The notes below the pieces were generated by a model. The model saw only the letters and a program-made list of their open reading frames with translations. It did no database searches and was not told the origin of the DNA. A stretch of DNA of 64,000 bases from Polystyrenella longa (GTDB lineage: Bacteria > Planctomycetota > Planctomycetia > Planctomycetales > Planctomycetaceae), in assembly GCF_007750395.1 (NCBI RefSeq), contig NZ_CP036281.1, positions 4,425,001-4,489,000 of the forward strand, in the 5' to 3' direction. The stretch's first letter is position 1, and each line of letters opens with the position of its first letter. The translations under genes were made by a program, and so were the position numbers. This document shows positions 27,657 to 36,992 of this stretch, piece after piece.

Positions 27657-28369
27657 CAGCTGATTTCCTCCGGTGAAATGGGATGCTCGTTCTCTGTCAT
27701 CGACGCAATCGTGCCCGAACCAATATGCACAGTACGGGTCGCCATCTCTGAAATCGCTGAGTTGTGGGTAATCAGTACTACGGTCTTTCCCAACTCCTGA
27801 TTCAGCTTATGCAGGACACCCAAAATGCTGCGCCCTGTAGAGAGGTCCAATGCCCCCGTAGGTTCGTCGCACAGCAGTAGTCTGGGATTCTTGGCGATGG
27901 CACGGGCAATGGCGACTCGCTGTTGTTCGCCCCCCGACATCTGCGAGGGGAAATGCTCCACCCGATGTTCGAGGCCGACCAGTTCCAAAGCTCCTGCCGG
28001 ATCCATTCCCTCCTGGCTTAACTCGCTCGCGATTTGAACATTCTCAGTCGCAGTTAACGTGGGCACTAAGTTGTAGAATTGAAAAACAAAACCGACATGC
28101 TCGCGTCGATAAGCGGTTAACTGGGGATCCGTAAAACTGCTGACCTGCTGTTCTGGCCGATCAAACCAGATCTTACCTGTAGTTGGGCGGTCCAGTCCTC
28201 CGATCAAGTTCAGCAGCGTACTCTTCCCCGACCCGGAAGGCCCGACGATGACGACAAAGTCTCCCTGTTTAATCTGCAGATTGATCTCATGCAGCACGGG
28301 GACTTTCACGTCGCCCATAAAGAACGTCTTGCTAACATTCTCGATCGAAATGATCGTTTCGGCACTCAT
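27653..28369 (-). CDS. ABC transporter ATP-binding protein (MacB/LolD type)
   Basis: The 238-residue ATPase shows Walker [10 protein letters not shown], a Q-loop in [14 protein letters not shown], the signature [14 protein letters not shown], Walker [13 protein letters not shown] and an H-loop in VLITHNSA. It overlaps the permease start by four bases and is the first of the three export genes. The BFD-like gene lies 146 bp upstream on the same strand. It should drive the large permease and adaptor; ATPases of this class energise mechanical transmission in the periplasm or export of peptides and lipids. Confidence 0.94.
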   Translation of the reverse strand: MSAETIISIENVSKTFFMGDVKVPVLHEINLQIKQGDFVVIVGPSGSGKSTLLNLIGGLDRPTTGKIWFDRPEQQVSSFTDPQLTAYRREHVGFVFQFYNLVPTLTATENVQIASELSQEGMDPAGALELVGLEHRVEHFPSQMSGGEQQRVAIARAIAKNPRLLLCDEPTGALDLSTGRSILGVLHKLNQELGKTVVLITHNSAISEMATRTVHIGSGTIASMTENEHPISPEEISW

Positions 28370-28515
28370 GCATTCTCATTTCCACAGCACAACCCGGCTA
28401 GGGAGGAGAGATTCAGGCGAACTGTCCGGGCACTTTAGTTGAGTGTAATTGATTCACCGAGTGTGCGGGAGTCTCAGCAGCGGTAAGTCGAATGAAGTGC
28501 GAAAGGGATTGGTTT

Positions 28516-28809
28516 TTAACAATTTTGTGGAGGCGGGGTGGCTCCGGGTGGAGGAGTTCCTTTTCCAGAGTGAATGTATTGTCCTCGCGCTTGCGCGTAT
28601 TCTTCAGCAGTCAAGTCATCGACTCCCTGTCCTGATTGAGCCTGCTCGAAATATCGTTTCAAAAACGGAATACACCAACCACACCCGGAACCAGCACCAC
28701 CACATTCACTGACCTGACTCGCTCGTTTCGGCTGATAGATACGAATGTAGTTTTCGATCTTTCGTCGAGAGATATGAAAGCAGAGACAGACATGATCATC
28801 AGGTTTCAC
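28516..28809 (-). CDS. BFD-like [2Fe-2S] protein (bacterioferritin-associated ferredoxin type)
   Basis: The 97-residue protein begins with GTG. It has the BFD cluster pattern: C8-x-C10, then C43-x-x-C46 after 32 residues, within VCLCFHISRRKIENYI and CGGAGSGCGWC. An extra Cys is at 36. The last 35 residues are an added Gly/Pro-rich tail (GKGTPPPGATPPP) not needed for the domain. BFD proteins pass electrons to release iron from bacterioferritin or sit in nitrite reductases and similar enzymes; neither partner is in the window. It is 65 bp downstream of the 276-residue zinc-ribbon protein. Confidence 0.85.
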   Translation of the reverse strand: MKPDDHVCLCFHISRRKIENYIRIYQPKRASQVSECGGAGSGCGWCIPFLKRYFEQAQSGQGVDDLTAEEYAQARGQYIHSGKGTPPPGATPPPQNC

Positions 28810-28874
28810 AGGACAGCCAGTTTTCTATTTCGAATTTAGGAGAGCCGTAAACATCGCTGCATTTTAAATACGAC

Positions 28875-29705
28875 TTACTGTCGAGACGTCGGTTTCTCTT
28901 CAGCCGTCTCGATAGTTTGAATCACGATGTCTTCTTCCGTCAAATGGAAAATTAATCCCACCGGATCCAACGTCTGTTTGAGAACTTCACCAAACCCGGT
29001 TTGCTCGAGCTTAATGCTAACCATGGTCGGCTCAATTTCCAACCGGGCGCGGGCTTCGTCGTCATGATAGACGAATGTCGTGCCTGCCAGCATCTCCAGT
29101 TCGTCCAGAACCTTGACTCGATCCAACCCTGGAATTTCATATTGAGCGATTTCCAAACGCATTAACGCTTCCCACTTTTCAGGAATAGGAATCGGCGGTA
29201 CCGCGGGACGCTCTGCCAGTGCAGGGGGGAGATTGCGCGGAACCCAGGCCGGTCGCGGAGCTAACACCGGTTCCCTTTCAAGTTCCACAACTGATTCTGC
29301 ATTCGTGGTTTCAGTTTCTACCAGTTCTTCTTCAGAGACGACTTCGGGTATATCCGGAGAACTTTCCTCAACCGTCTTGACGACTTCGGGCAGTGATTCG
29401 TCCACCTCATGCTGGGGACGCATGATGTAAAAATAGCCCAGTAACGCCATTAATATTCCAGTGATGGTCCAATATAGTGGATTGAGATTTAACTCTTTCT
29501 TGCGAGCAACTGGGAGAGCGATCTCAGTGACGACGGGTTTCACCTCTTCGACTTCGATCTGATACGCTTTATTCAAGTGGACTCGCAGATCCATTTCGCA
29601 AGCAGGACATCGAATTTCTCTATTCACAAAACGACGTTCCCGTACCCGCAACTGTGTATGACAATTGGGGCAATGAAAGGTATAGGTGGGAAACGTTTTA
29701 GACAT
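28875..29705 (-). CDS. Zinc-ribbon, single-TM protein with STN-like C-terminal domain (short paralogue)
   Basis: The 276-residue protein begins with a four-cysteine zinc ribbon (C12, C15, C33, C36) of the MJ0042-like type. One membrane helix follows at about 77-95, then a long acidic Pro/Glu-rich linker (100-165), and a C-terminal alpha/beta domain. The end, VSIKLEQTGFGEVLKQTLDPVGLIFHLTEEDIVI, has the beta-alpha-beta look of secretin/TonB short N-terminal (STN) domains, in which a low-complexity loop leads to a strand ending in V-I. Ribbon inside and STN-like domain outside is the likely topology. It starts seven bases after the larger paralogue, so they are co-translated. The function is unknown. 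Confidence 0.75.
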   Translation of the reverse strand: MSKTFPTYTFHCPNCHTQLRVRERRFVNREIRCPACEMDLRVHLNKAYQIEVEEVKPVVTEIALPVARKKELNLNPLYWTITGILMALLGYFYIMRPQHEVDESLPEVVKTVEESSPDIPEVVSEEELVETETTNAESVVELEREPVLAPRPAWVPRNLPPALAERPAVPPIPIPEKWEALMRLEIAQYEIPGLDRVKVLDELEMLAGTTFVYHDDEARARLEIEPTMVSIKLEQTGFGEVLKQTLDPVGLIFHLTEEDIVIQTIETAEEKPTSRQ

Positions 29706-29712
29706 TGGTCGT

Positions 29713-31530
29713 TTATTGATTTTCTGTTGGGAATGCGTAAGGAGTTTGTTGTTTCGCTGTGGCGGCCGATTTCGTGGTTACGATCACTTTATTATCGGCT
29801 TCATTCAGAACAAGGGCCATTTTCGGATACTGCTTCATCAAATGGGCCAACGCCGTTTCGACGGTCACTTCTCCTAGATTGTAGTTCTGTTGCATATTCT
29901 GCGTATAGCCCTCATTTTTGAGCGCATCACCATCGATTTCGAAAACAATTTTCGATTCCTGACCGATCTGCTCAATCGCTTCCTGAAGCGGTGTCAAACG
30001 AAAATCGATGAACAGAGTCGCCTGCAATCGGTCTACCAGTGACTTCGTTTTCACAGTTTCCGTTGTGACAGGAGCAGCAGTAACGGCAGATTCCGGAAGG
30101 ATTTGTTCTCGCCAATATAACCAACTGGCCAAAGTGAGATTCGGAGCGGCCCGTTCAGACAACGTCGTATTCATCGTGACTCTTTGTTTTTCCACGTCGA
30201 CTGTCGTAAATCGGCTCGCCAGCTGAATCATCGCTGGGAATCGAGCCAGCACCGTCTGTGCTCCCACGGAATGCAATGCCTTGTTACGAAGTTCCTGCCA
30301 AGTCATTTTCCCCATTCCCTGAATGTTAGCCTGCCATTGCTGTTGCAACTTTTTACTGGCGGCAAAAGGAGAAGCTTGTAACTGAATCGAAGAATGAAGT
30401 TGATCGTTCTCCAAATTCAAATCCCATAAGACTGCCTCGGTATCATCACCCCAATAACTTAAAAAGGTCTGTAGAACCTGCTGTTCCCGGGAAGGAATCC
30501 AGTCCTTCATCCCGATCTCAACCGCTTTCAAATCGAACAGAATCGAGACTTCGGCATCGGAGTCTGATCGGGAAATCAACTGATCGAGTCCAGCCGTCAT
30601 CGGCAAGGGATCCGTTCCTGTAGTAATCGCTTCTTCTAATAGTGATGAGGGAACGGACATTCCCGTTTGATCATCCAGCCAGAACAAGCGTTGTTCACCC
30701 ACTGCATAAACCTGAAACCCATCCTGCTGATCGGTCGCGGCTTCCTGACCATTCACCCATGCCTGTAGATCGAAGGTTTCAATGGGTTTGAATTTATAAA
30801 CGAACGAAGGGAGTTGCCCGCGCGGACCGGGAATGAGGTAACAAGTGACGGTCTCTACGTCGGCAGACGATAGACCTGTAAAACCTGTCAATTCTTTTTC
30901 GAGCCAAGGCAGAAGGGCGCCACTGCATTGCCATAGTTCGCCCGGTTGGTCACCCGCTTGTTGAAGGGCCGCTGGCCGCCAATGAAAAACAACTCGCGCC
31001 CCGGTCGGGATATATTCGAACGTAAAAGGTTTGCCCCGGTCGATTTCCAGCACATTCGATTCTGTCTTAGCAGCACTGGCTGCCACTGGCTTGGAAACCG
31101 GTTTAGGAGAAGAAGCCGACGTCACAGGCTGGTTCGGCCCCGCCGTGGAGTTAACATATAAGAACCCACCCATAGCTCCCGCCGAGAGCAACAGAAAGAT
31201 ACCAATAACGATCCATTTCGATCCCGATGATTTTCGTCGACGTCGTTTTTGACGATTCAACAACAGATCATCTTCAGGGATATTCAACTGTGGAATCACG
31301 CCTGCCGGTTCGGACGAAGCTTCTTTTGTTTTTTGCGGTACTGGTTGAGTCGGTGCAACGTTCGGCGAATCCAGAACTCCAAGTTTATTCGAAGTTGGCT
31401 TATTCGTGGGTGGTTTGATTACCAGTGGATTTTTGCATTGCGGGCACTTAACCCGCTTGCCGACCAATTCCGGTTTATTGATCGTTAACCGCTTCTGACA
31501 CGAAGGGCAGGCGACTCGGAAGGGCTTCAT
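29713..31530 (-). CDS. Zinc-ribbon, single-TM protein with STN-like C-terminal domain (long paralogue)
   Basis: This 605-residue protein repeats the plan of its neighbour on a larger scale. The zinc ribbon (C8, C11, C29, C32) is followed by a Pro/Thr linker, a basic stop-transfer patch RQKRRRRK just before a membrane helix at about 106-126, and then an outer domain of about 350 residues that I do not recognise. The last 100 residues include FIDFRLTPLQEAIEQIGQ, followed by GEVTVETALAHLMKQ and ADNKVIVTT, the usual order of an STN or secretin-N module. It lies 19 bp behind ispD. Zinc ribbons of this type occur widely in planctomycete and myxobacterial membrane proteins; a signalling or envelope-assembly role would be a guess. 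Confidence 0.78.
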   Translation of the reverse strand: MKPFRVACPSCQKRLTINKPELVGKRVKCPQCKNPLVIKPPTNKPTSNKLGVLDSPNVAPTQPVPQKTKEASSEPAGVIPQLNIPEDDLLLNRQKRRRRKSSGSKWIVIGIFLLLSAGAMGGFLYVNSTAGPNQPVTSASSPKPVSKPVAASAAKTESNVLEIDRGKPFTFEYIPTGARVVFHWRPAALQQAGDQPGELWQCSGALLPWLEKELTGFTGLSSADVETVTCYLIPGPRGQLPSFVYKFKPIETFDLQAWVNGQEAATDQQDGFQVYAVGEQRLFWLDDQTGMSVPSSLLEEAITTGTDPLPMTAGLDQLISRSDSDAEVSILFDLKAVEIGMKDWIPSREQQVLQTFLSYWGDDTEAVLWDLNLENDQLHSSIQLQASPFAASKKLQQQWQANIQGMGKMTWQELRNKALHSVGAQTVLARFPAMIQLASRFTTVDVEKQRVTMNTTLSERAAPNLTLASWLYWREQILPESAVTAAPVTTETVKTKSLVDRLQATLFIDFRLTPLQEAIEQIGQESKIVFEIDGDALKNEGYTQNMQQNYNLGEVTVETALAHLMKQYPKMALVLNEADNKVIVTTKSAATAKQQTPYAFPTENQ

Positions 31531-31549
31531 AATGAAAAGTCACCTTTCT

Positions 31550-32296
31550 CTAGCGCCACTGGTCGCCGGGATCATCTTGGAAGGGATGGAGAGATCGTAG
31601 TGGATCTTTCTTTGGAAGCGCTTCGATCAACGATGACGCAATTTTAAAATCTTCGCCCGTGGTGATTTTGATATTCATCGGCGAACCTTCGACCACAGTC
31701 ACCGTGTGCCCGATGGCTTCCACCAGTTGAGCATCATCTGTGGCGATGAGTCCGTTCCGTTTCGCGTAAGCTTCCAAGAGCAGTTCCCGCCGAAAGACCT
31801 GGGGTGTCTGTGCGAGCCATAGATTCTCCCTCGGAACCGTTTCGACGATCTCGTTTTTATCGTTGACCCGTTTCACTGTGCTGGTCACCGGAACGGCGGG
31901 CATCGCCGCACCTGTTTTGATCGCCGTCCGAAAGACATCATCGACCCACTCTTCGACCATCAACGGCCGCGCTGCGTCATGCACAGCAACGAAGTCGATG
32001 TCGGACTTCACCCGCGCCAGAGCATTCTGAATCGAATCTGCCCGTTCCGCACCACCATCGACAATCTCAATATCCATGAACGCGAGGTTAGGGCGAAATT
32101 TCTCCTTAAACCACTCTCGGTCTTCAGGAGAGATGACAATGATCGTCTGTGCGACATCATCCCGATTGATAAATAACTCCGTCGACCGAACCCAGACAGG
32201 CCGTCTGTTGAGTTCCGCGAACGGTTTCTTCATCCGTTTCACGCGACAACGGGTACTCTGACCCGCCGCAGGTAATATGACTGCGAATTTCGACAT
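31550..32296 (-). CDS. ispD: 2-C-methyl-D-erythritol 4-phosphate cytidylyltransferase (IspD)
   Basis: The start is set at 32296 (MSKFAVILPAAGQSTR, 248 residues); the frame extends 11 codons upstream. The protein carries the nucleotide-binding N-terminus VILPAAGQSTR, then KKPFAELNRRPVW, the central VAVHDAARPL hallmark with the metal-binding Asp, and TDDAQLVEAIG near the C-terminus. IspD makes CDP-methylerythritol in the non-mevalonate isoprenoid pathway in the cytosol. The usual basic/Gln stretch (PKQ) is replaced by KKPF. No IspF or other pathway gene is adjacent; it sits between two membrane-protein genes, apparently in one transcript. Confidence 0.9.
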   Translation of the reverse strand: MSKFAVILPAAGQSTRCRVKRMKKPFAELNRRPVWVRSTELFINRDDVAQTIIVISPEDREWFKEKFRPNLAFMDIEIVDGGAERADSIQNALARVKSDIDFVAVHDAARPLMVEEWVDDVFRTAIKTGAAMPAVPVTSTVKRVNDKNEIVETVPRENLWLAQTPQVFRRELLLEAYAKRNGLIATDDAQLVEAIGHTVTVVEGSPMNIKITTGEDFKIASSLIEALPKKDPLRSLHPFQDDPGDQWR

Positions 32297-32461
32297 ACAG
32301 TTAACTTCACCACAAAAGCGCACGAACAAAACCAGATCCGCTCGCTACCTCATCGGCAACGAACGGACACCTGTCTTTATTCTACTCCATTCGTAATGAA
32401 GAGCAAACCGGAGCCATTGGAGAAATCAGCGGAAAGCGAATCGAGAACTCAAACAGCCAGA

Positions 32462-35400
32462 TCAGAAGTTCGGCAATTCAAACACCGCATTGTTGATCGG
32501 GTTAGGTTCTGCGTCTTCCGCTTCCAGCTTAGCCGCATCTGCTTTGACCTGTTGTTGCAAGCTCGCATCGGCAGTTTTCGCTTCAGCTGTCTCGAGGTCG
32601 TGTTCCCGTTTAGCCTGAGCAACCGAAAGCTGGCTGCGATAGGTACGCAGTGGACTCACCAGGAAACGCTCAAGATGCAGTTCACGAGATTCCCACGCAT
32701 AATCCTGCAGTTCAGTATTCGCAGCGAATTTTTCGAACTCATCAAAGGTGAGTTCAATCGCATCGAGTGAGTCCGTCACATCTTTCTGGGACAGTCCAAG
32801 TGAACCAACCGGCATTGTTCCACGAAGCATCCAACGTGATTTCATGAGCTGAAGCATAGCATTCAGCATGTCCGCGCGGCGGGGTTCATTATTCACCACT
32901 TCTGGATGTTCTACCAACAGGACCATCGCGCGAGCGATGTTCTTAATGGACCGATCCTGACTGGAACCATAAAATACGGTGTGCAACAGGTGTCGTAATT
33001 CATCACCTGCAAATTCTTCCGGCAGTCTTTCACAGAGTGCCGCCAGTTCCATATGCGAGAAATAACTGACCAGCGGATCGTAAGGTAGCGAGAACTGCTC
33101 GATGTCCTGCAGATGTCCGCGAGTAATTTGTTGTGCCTGAAACGCGTCGCCCAGAGACTCAAAGTATTCCAACCGGCGGCGGTCTTCTTCGTGCATTCGC
33201 TGCTGTGGACCTTCTCCTTTAACCTGTTTGATCACTGTGCGAGGTTTCTCCTGCACACGTTTACGAACCGGGTTTCGATAGGCCCAATACTTTCCGTTCG
33301 ACATGACCTGCAGTTCCCGTAAGGACTTCAGCTCTTCGAAGCGGTGACTCACTTGATGATCGTCGTCTTCGTCTTTGACCCAGGCGTAAAGTGTGTCGGA
33401 ATGTGGTGGCGCAGTAAGCACCTGCTTTTCCTGTACTTTATTTCCCCAACGCAGCATTTCATGAGGCAGGCTGTAAGCCAGCGATCCATTCGCGGCGGTG
33501 TTGATATGACCGGGTTGTTTTTTCAGAATTTCAGTCCAGGATTCATCGTCCAGTTGCAGAATTTCCAAAGGGACTGCCCAGTCCCATCCGAGGCTGGCGA
33601 GAGCCTGACGTGAATGCGGTTTACGGAGGCGACTCAGTAATCCGGCTCGATTCACTCCCTCTTCCGAATTGGTCCCGATGAGCAACAATTCTCCGGGAGC
33701 CGATTGAATCGTGCTTACCGAACGGAACGCGGCCCGAAGTGTGGTGACGATGTCACAAAGTGGTTGTGAACCATAATCAAAATGCTGGAACCGCTGACAG
33801 AAGAGCCCCTCTTCGTTGAGCGCGTTCGCCGCAGCCTGATAGAATTCGAGCGTATAGCAATTGGTCGACCGTTGTAGCATCGACATCGGTGGACTGGAGA
33901 TAATCACGTCCTGTGGTTCCGCCTGTGATAGGGCCAACCGTGCAGGAAGATCGAGAATTTCAAATCGAATATCGTTTTCAGGAGAGCGATTCTTCCATGC
34001 AGATTCACGGGCGAGTTCGATCACAGCATCTTCGGTTTCGACGCACTTTAATTCCTGTATAGGAAATTGCAGACAACTTTTCACAGAGACGCCCGAAGGA
34101 ACACCGAGCAACATCACCTGGTGAGGTGAACGATGCAGGATCAATGGGAGAACTGCAGGGAGAATCTCTCCTGTATGTTCAGGAATGATGCTTGCATCGA
34201 GGCTGGCGATACCCTGTGGAAGTCCATCAGCGCGGACGAACTGTTGAAGCCCGTTCTGCGACCAGACCGTGTATGTGGCCGATTCTCCTTCAACCTGCTT
34301 GATCAATCGCTGGTCGTTGAGGACTCCCAGTTCGTTGGTATCGGTACCGTTGCGGTAGGCAGCATAAACATCGCTTGAAAAGAGGTATTTCGCGGTACGA
34401 CTGGAATCGAACAGGCGATCAGCCAGAGGAGCGGCCAGGACCAACATCACAGCCGCACACAAACCGGCGACGACCGGTTTGCTGTAGCTGAACTTCCAGG
34501 TTTGAGCCCATTTGAGTCCTGCCAGTGAGAGTAGCAACCATTGGCAGCCGGTCATCAGGTTGACGAGCGAAATGCCGTTTGCCATTAAATATTGAACGGA
34601 AACACAACCCACCACTAAACCCAGCAGACGATGCCAGCGGCAGCAGGAAAGAATATTAACTCGGTTGCCCGGTTGAGCGGTCAACAGACAGCAAACAGCA
34701 GTCAGCCCCAAAGGAGCGACAGCCAGGACAATGCTGCCTAAGCGGAACAAAGTGATCAACCATGTCTGGGATAACTCGGCGCTGATCCACAAGCTTGACG
34801 CAAGCAAAACATCGCTGGCGAGCATCCAGAGAACGGTCCAGGCCGATGCCAGTACCACCATCAATAGCAGAGCAGAAGCAACTTCCGCTTGCGCTGTCTG
34901 AGAATCACCTTGCCGTCTGGCAATGAATTGCAGACCCCAGAACAATCCTATGGCAAAACCGATCCAGACAAACATAGAGACGTACACTGTCCCCGGCATG
35001 TATTGTGTAAACATCCGCTGGAGCAGGAACAATAAACCGCCAATCGCGCACCAGACGCCTGCTTGCCACAATTTTTCCAACCATAAGCTTTGGCCATCTG
35101 CCAGTAACGACTGAAACCCATAAGGGACGTGATGATTTTTGACCGAGGCTCCTTGAACGAGGCGTTCAATACAAACAACCACGAGAGCTGTCACGGAGAT
35201 CCAGGCGATAATTTGTAATCCCCAGAACGGGGCGAGTAAGAGCGACGTAAACGCGATTCCCGAGACCAGACCGGTGGCATAGCGAAAGAGATAACGTTGG
35301 TACTGGCTTCTTTTCTGTCCGTTGACTTCCGCACCCACCAGATCACTCGCGAGTGAATCGGCCGTTCGCACCAGCCAATAGGCCGGCAAGGTCAACGAGA

Positions 35401-35833
35401 TCAGTCCCGATAAACAGTAATAGACGAGCTGCGTGCCGGTTTCCGTTAGTGTAGTACCTGAAAACTGACTCAGCAGAAATTCATTCACCCGATCGAGGTA
35501 GGGGAGTAATACCACCCACATCACTAGACCAATCGTCGCTTGAATCCACGTCGGTAGTATCCGACGGATCAAATTGGAACGAAATGTCGTCGACCAGAAT
35601 AAACCACGGCTGACCGCCCAGGCGAATCCGATTGAAATCGCCACCATACCACCCGTCCGCGCAGGAAACAGATTTCCGGCGGTCGCGAAATAATGATGGA
35701 CGATCGCCAGAGCGATTGGTCCGAGTAGGAACCCAAGCATGAATAAACGAAACGACAGCGAATACAGAGCGATATCGAGAAGTGTTGTCAGCTGTCGGGA
35801 TGTGAACGTTTTTAGTTCGCGTCTTCCGAACAT
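32462..35833 (-). CDS. Polytopic membrane protein with spermidine-synthase-like domain
   Basis: The start is set at 35833, where AAGGA lies five bases before the ATG. This gives 1123 residues; the frame runs 61 codons further up but reads poorly. The first 480 or so residues contain about 12-14 membrane helices. The central part (about 560-760) resembles the Rossmann fold of spermidine-synthase-like proteins, with HQVMLLGVPSGVSV in place of motif I, CVETEDAVIELAR after it and DVIISSPPMSM. A helical cytoplasmic region of about 330 residues ends the protein. Such membrane/spermidine synthase fusions are common in planctomycetes and usually of unknown function. The weak glycine motif makes real aminopropyl transfer doubtful. 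Confidence 0.8.
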   Translation of the reverse strand: MFGRRELKTFTSRQLTTLLDIALYSLSFRLFMLGFLLGPIALAIVHHYFATAGNLFPARTGGMVAISIGFAWAVSRGLFWSTTFRSNLIRRILPTWIQATIGLVMWVVLLPYLDRVNEFLLSQFSGTTLTETGTQLVYYCLSGLISLTLPAYWLVRTADSLASDLVGAEVNGQKRSQYQRYLFRYATGLVSGIAFTSLLLAPFWGLQIIAWISVTALVVVCIERLVQGASVKNHHVPYGFQSLLADGQSLWLEKLWQAGVWCAIGGLLFLLQRMFTQYMPGTVYVSMFVWIGFAIGLFWGLQFIARRQGDSQTAQAEVASALLLMVVLASAWTVLWMLASDVLLASSLWISAELSQTWLITLFRLGSIVLAVAPLGLTAVCCLLTAQPGNRVNILSCCRWHRLLGLVVGCVSVQYLMANGISLVNLMTGCQWLLLSLAGLKWAQTWKFSYSKPVVAGLCAAVMLVLAAPLADRLFDSSRTAKYLFSSDVYAAYRNGTDTNELGVLNDQRLIKQVEGESATYTVWSQNGLQQFVRADGLPQGIASLDASIIPEHTGEILPAVLPLILHRSPHQVMLLGVPSGVSVKSCLQFPIQELKCVETEDAVIELARESAWKNRSPENDIRFEILDLPARLALSQAEPQDVIISSPPMSMLQRSTNCYTLEFYQAAANALNEEGLFCQRFQHFDYGSQPLCDIVTTLRAAFRSVSTIQSAPGELLLIGTNSEEGVNRAGLLSRLRKPHSRQALASLGWDWAVPLEILQLDDESWTEILKKQPGHINTAANGSLAYSLPHEMLRWGNKVQEKQVLTAPPHSDTLYAWVKDEDDDHQVSHRFEELKSLRELQVMSNGKYWAYRNPVRKRVQEKPRTVIKQVKGEGPQQRMHEEDRRRLEYFESLGDAFQAQQITRGHLQDIEQFSLPYDPLVSYFSHMELAALCERLPEEFAGDELRHLLHTVFYGSSQDRSIKNIARAMVLLVEHPEVVNNEPRRADMLNAMLQLMKSRWMLRGTMPVGSLGLSQKDVTDSLDAIELTFDEFEKFAANTELQDYAWESRELHLERFLVSPLRTYRSQLSVAQAKREHDLETAEAKTADASLQQQVKADAAKLEAEDAEPNPINNAVFELPNF

Positions 35834-36120
35834 GGCATCCTTGCCTTCCGGGGTCATTGAGGGAGAGTAGAAGCGTGCGGGAAACTTGAACCAAATTTCC
35901 CATAGGGCGCTATTTTTATCGAAAAACCGGTTCCTATCGCAAGACCAGTCTAAAACAGCGGTTGCGTCCCTACAAAACAAGGTCTCAAACAACAAGACAG
36001 GAAGTATAGGCAACACAGGAGAGACTCTCGTCCGCTTACACTTGCTCTCGCAATTTCCTATGATCCTGCGCAGTCGCTTTTGGTCGAAAATATCCAGCTT
36101 AAGAAAGACACCCGAGAAAT

Positions 36121-36804
36121 ATGAATTCCGACGTACAACTGGCGGTCCTGTTTGATATGGATGGCGTGCTGATTGATTCCTATGCTGCCCACTTCGAGAG
36201 CTGGCAAGTCGTCGCCAAACAACGTGGCGGGACCTACACAGAAGAAGAATTCGTCGCCGGATTCGGCCGTACCAGCCGGGAACTGATTCGGGAACAGTGG
36301 AACGGTGCCGAAAACTGGAGCGAAGATGAAGTTGCCCAACTGGATAACGACAAAGAAGCTGCCTTTCGAGACATTCTCAACGAGAATTTCCCCGCGATGC
36401 CGGGTGGCCGAGAGTTAATCTTTGATTTATACGAGCGGGGTTTTCGTATCGCAGTCGCTTCCTCCGGGCCACGCGAAAACGTACAGCTGGTAATCGACCG
36501 GTTGGAAATCGGTTCCTGCCTATCGGCAGTGATTACCGGCAATGATGTCACCAAGGGAAAACCGGACCCACAGGTCTTTCAACTGGCGGCACAAGGAGTA
36601 GATGTCCCTAACCCGCTTTGCTGCGTGATTGAAGATGCGCCAGCAGGAGTCGCCGCCGCGAACGCAGCAGGCTCATCCTGTATTGGTCTAGTCCGTCCGG
36701 GTAAATATTCTGTTAATCTCGACGACGCCAACCTGATTGTCTCTCATCTCAACGAGATCAATCCTGCAAAAATCGCCGAACTTATCCAGTCTCGTCAGGG
36801 TTAA
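36121..36804 (+). CDS. HAD-superfamily phosphatase/beta-phosphoglucomutase-like protein
   Basis: The 227-residue protein is a subfamily I HAD hydrolase. The nucleophile motif is LFDMDGVLIDS (D12 with D14), followed by a helical cap typical of beta-phosphoglucomutase and phosphonatase-like enzymes. Motif II is VASSGPREN, the motif III lysine is in VTKGKPDPQVF and motif IV is CCVIEDAPAGV. Asp at the +2 position permits phosphatase or mutase activity. It is probably a cytosolic sugar-phosphate phosphatase or mutase, which would fit the glucose-6-phosphate dehydrogenase gene 188 bp downstream on the same strand. Confidence 0.9.
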   Translation: MNSDVQLAVLFDMDGVLIDSYAAHFESWQVVAKQRGGTYTEEEFVAGFGRTSRELIREQWNGAENWSEDEVAQLDNDKEAAFRDILNENFPAMPGGRELIFDLYERGFRIAVASSGPRENVQLVIDRLEIGSCLSAVITGNDVTKGKPDPQVFQLAAQGVDVPNPLCCVIEDAPAGVAAANAAGSSCIGLVRPGKYSVNLDDANLIVSHLNEINPAKIAELIQSRQG

Positions 36805-36992
36805 ACAAAACGTGAGTGATACAATTCTTACGCGAATGAAAACAGACTGATTTATCGGGACAGTCTGAACGATACTTGTTAACATTATTTTGCGTCCACG
36901 CTTCAGACTGCTGTTCGCCCGTCGCGCCGAATTTTTTGGGTTCCGAAAATCGATTCTAATCACCTCTTCGCTTCGCAATTAGAAACAGGGAT

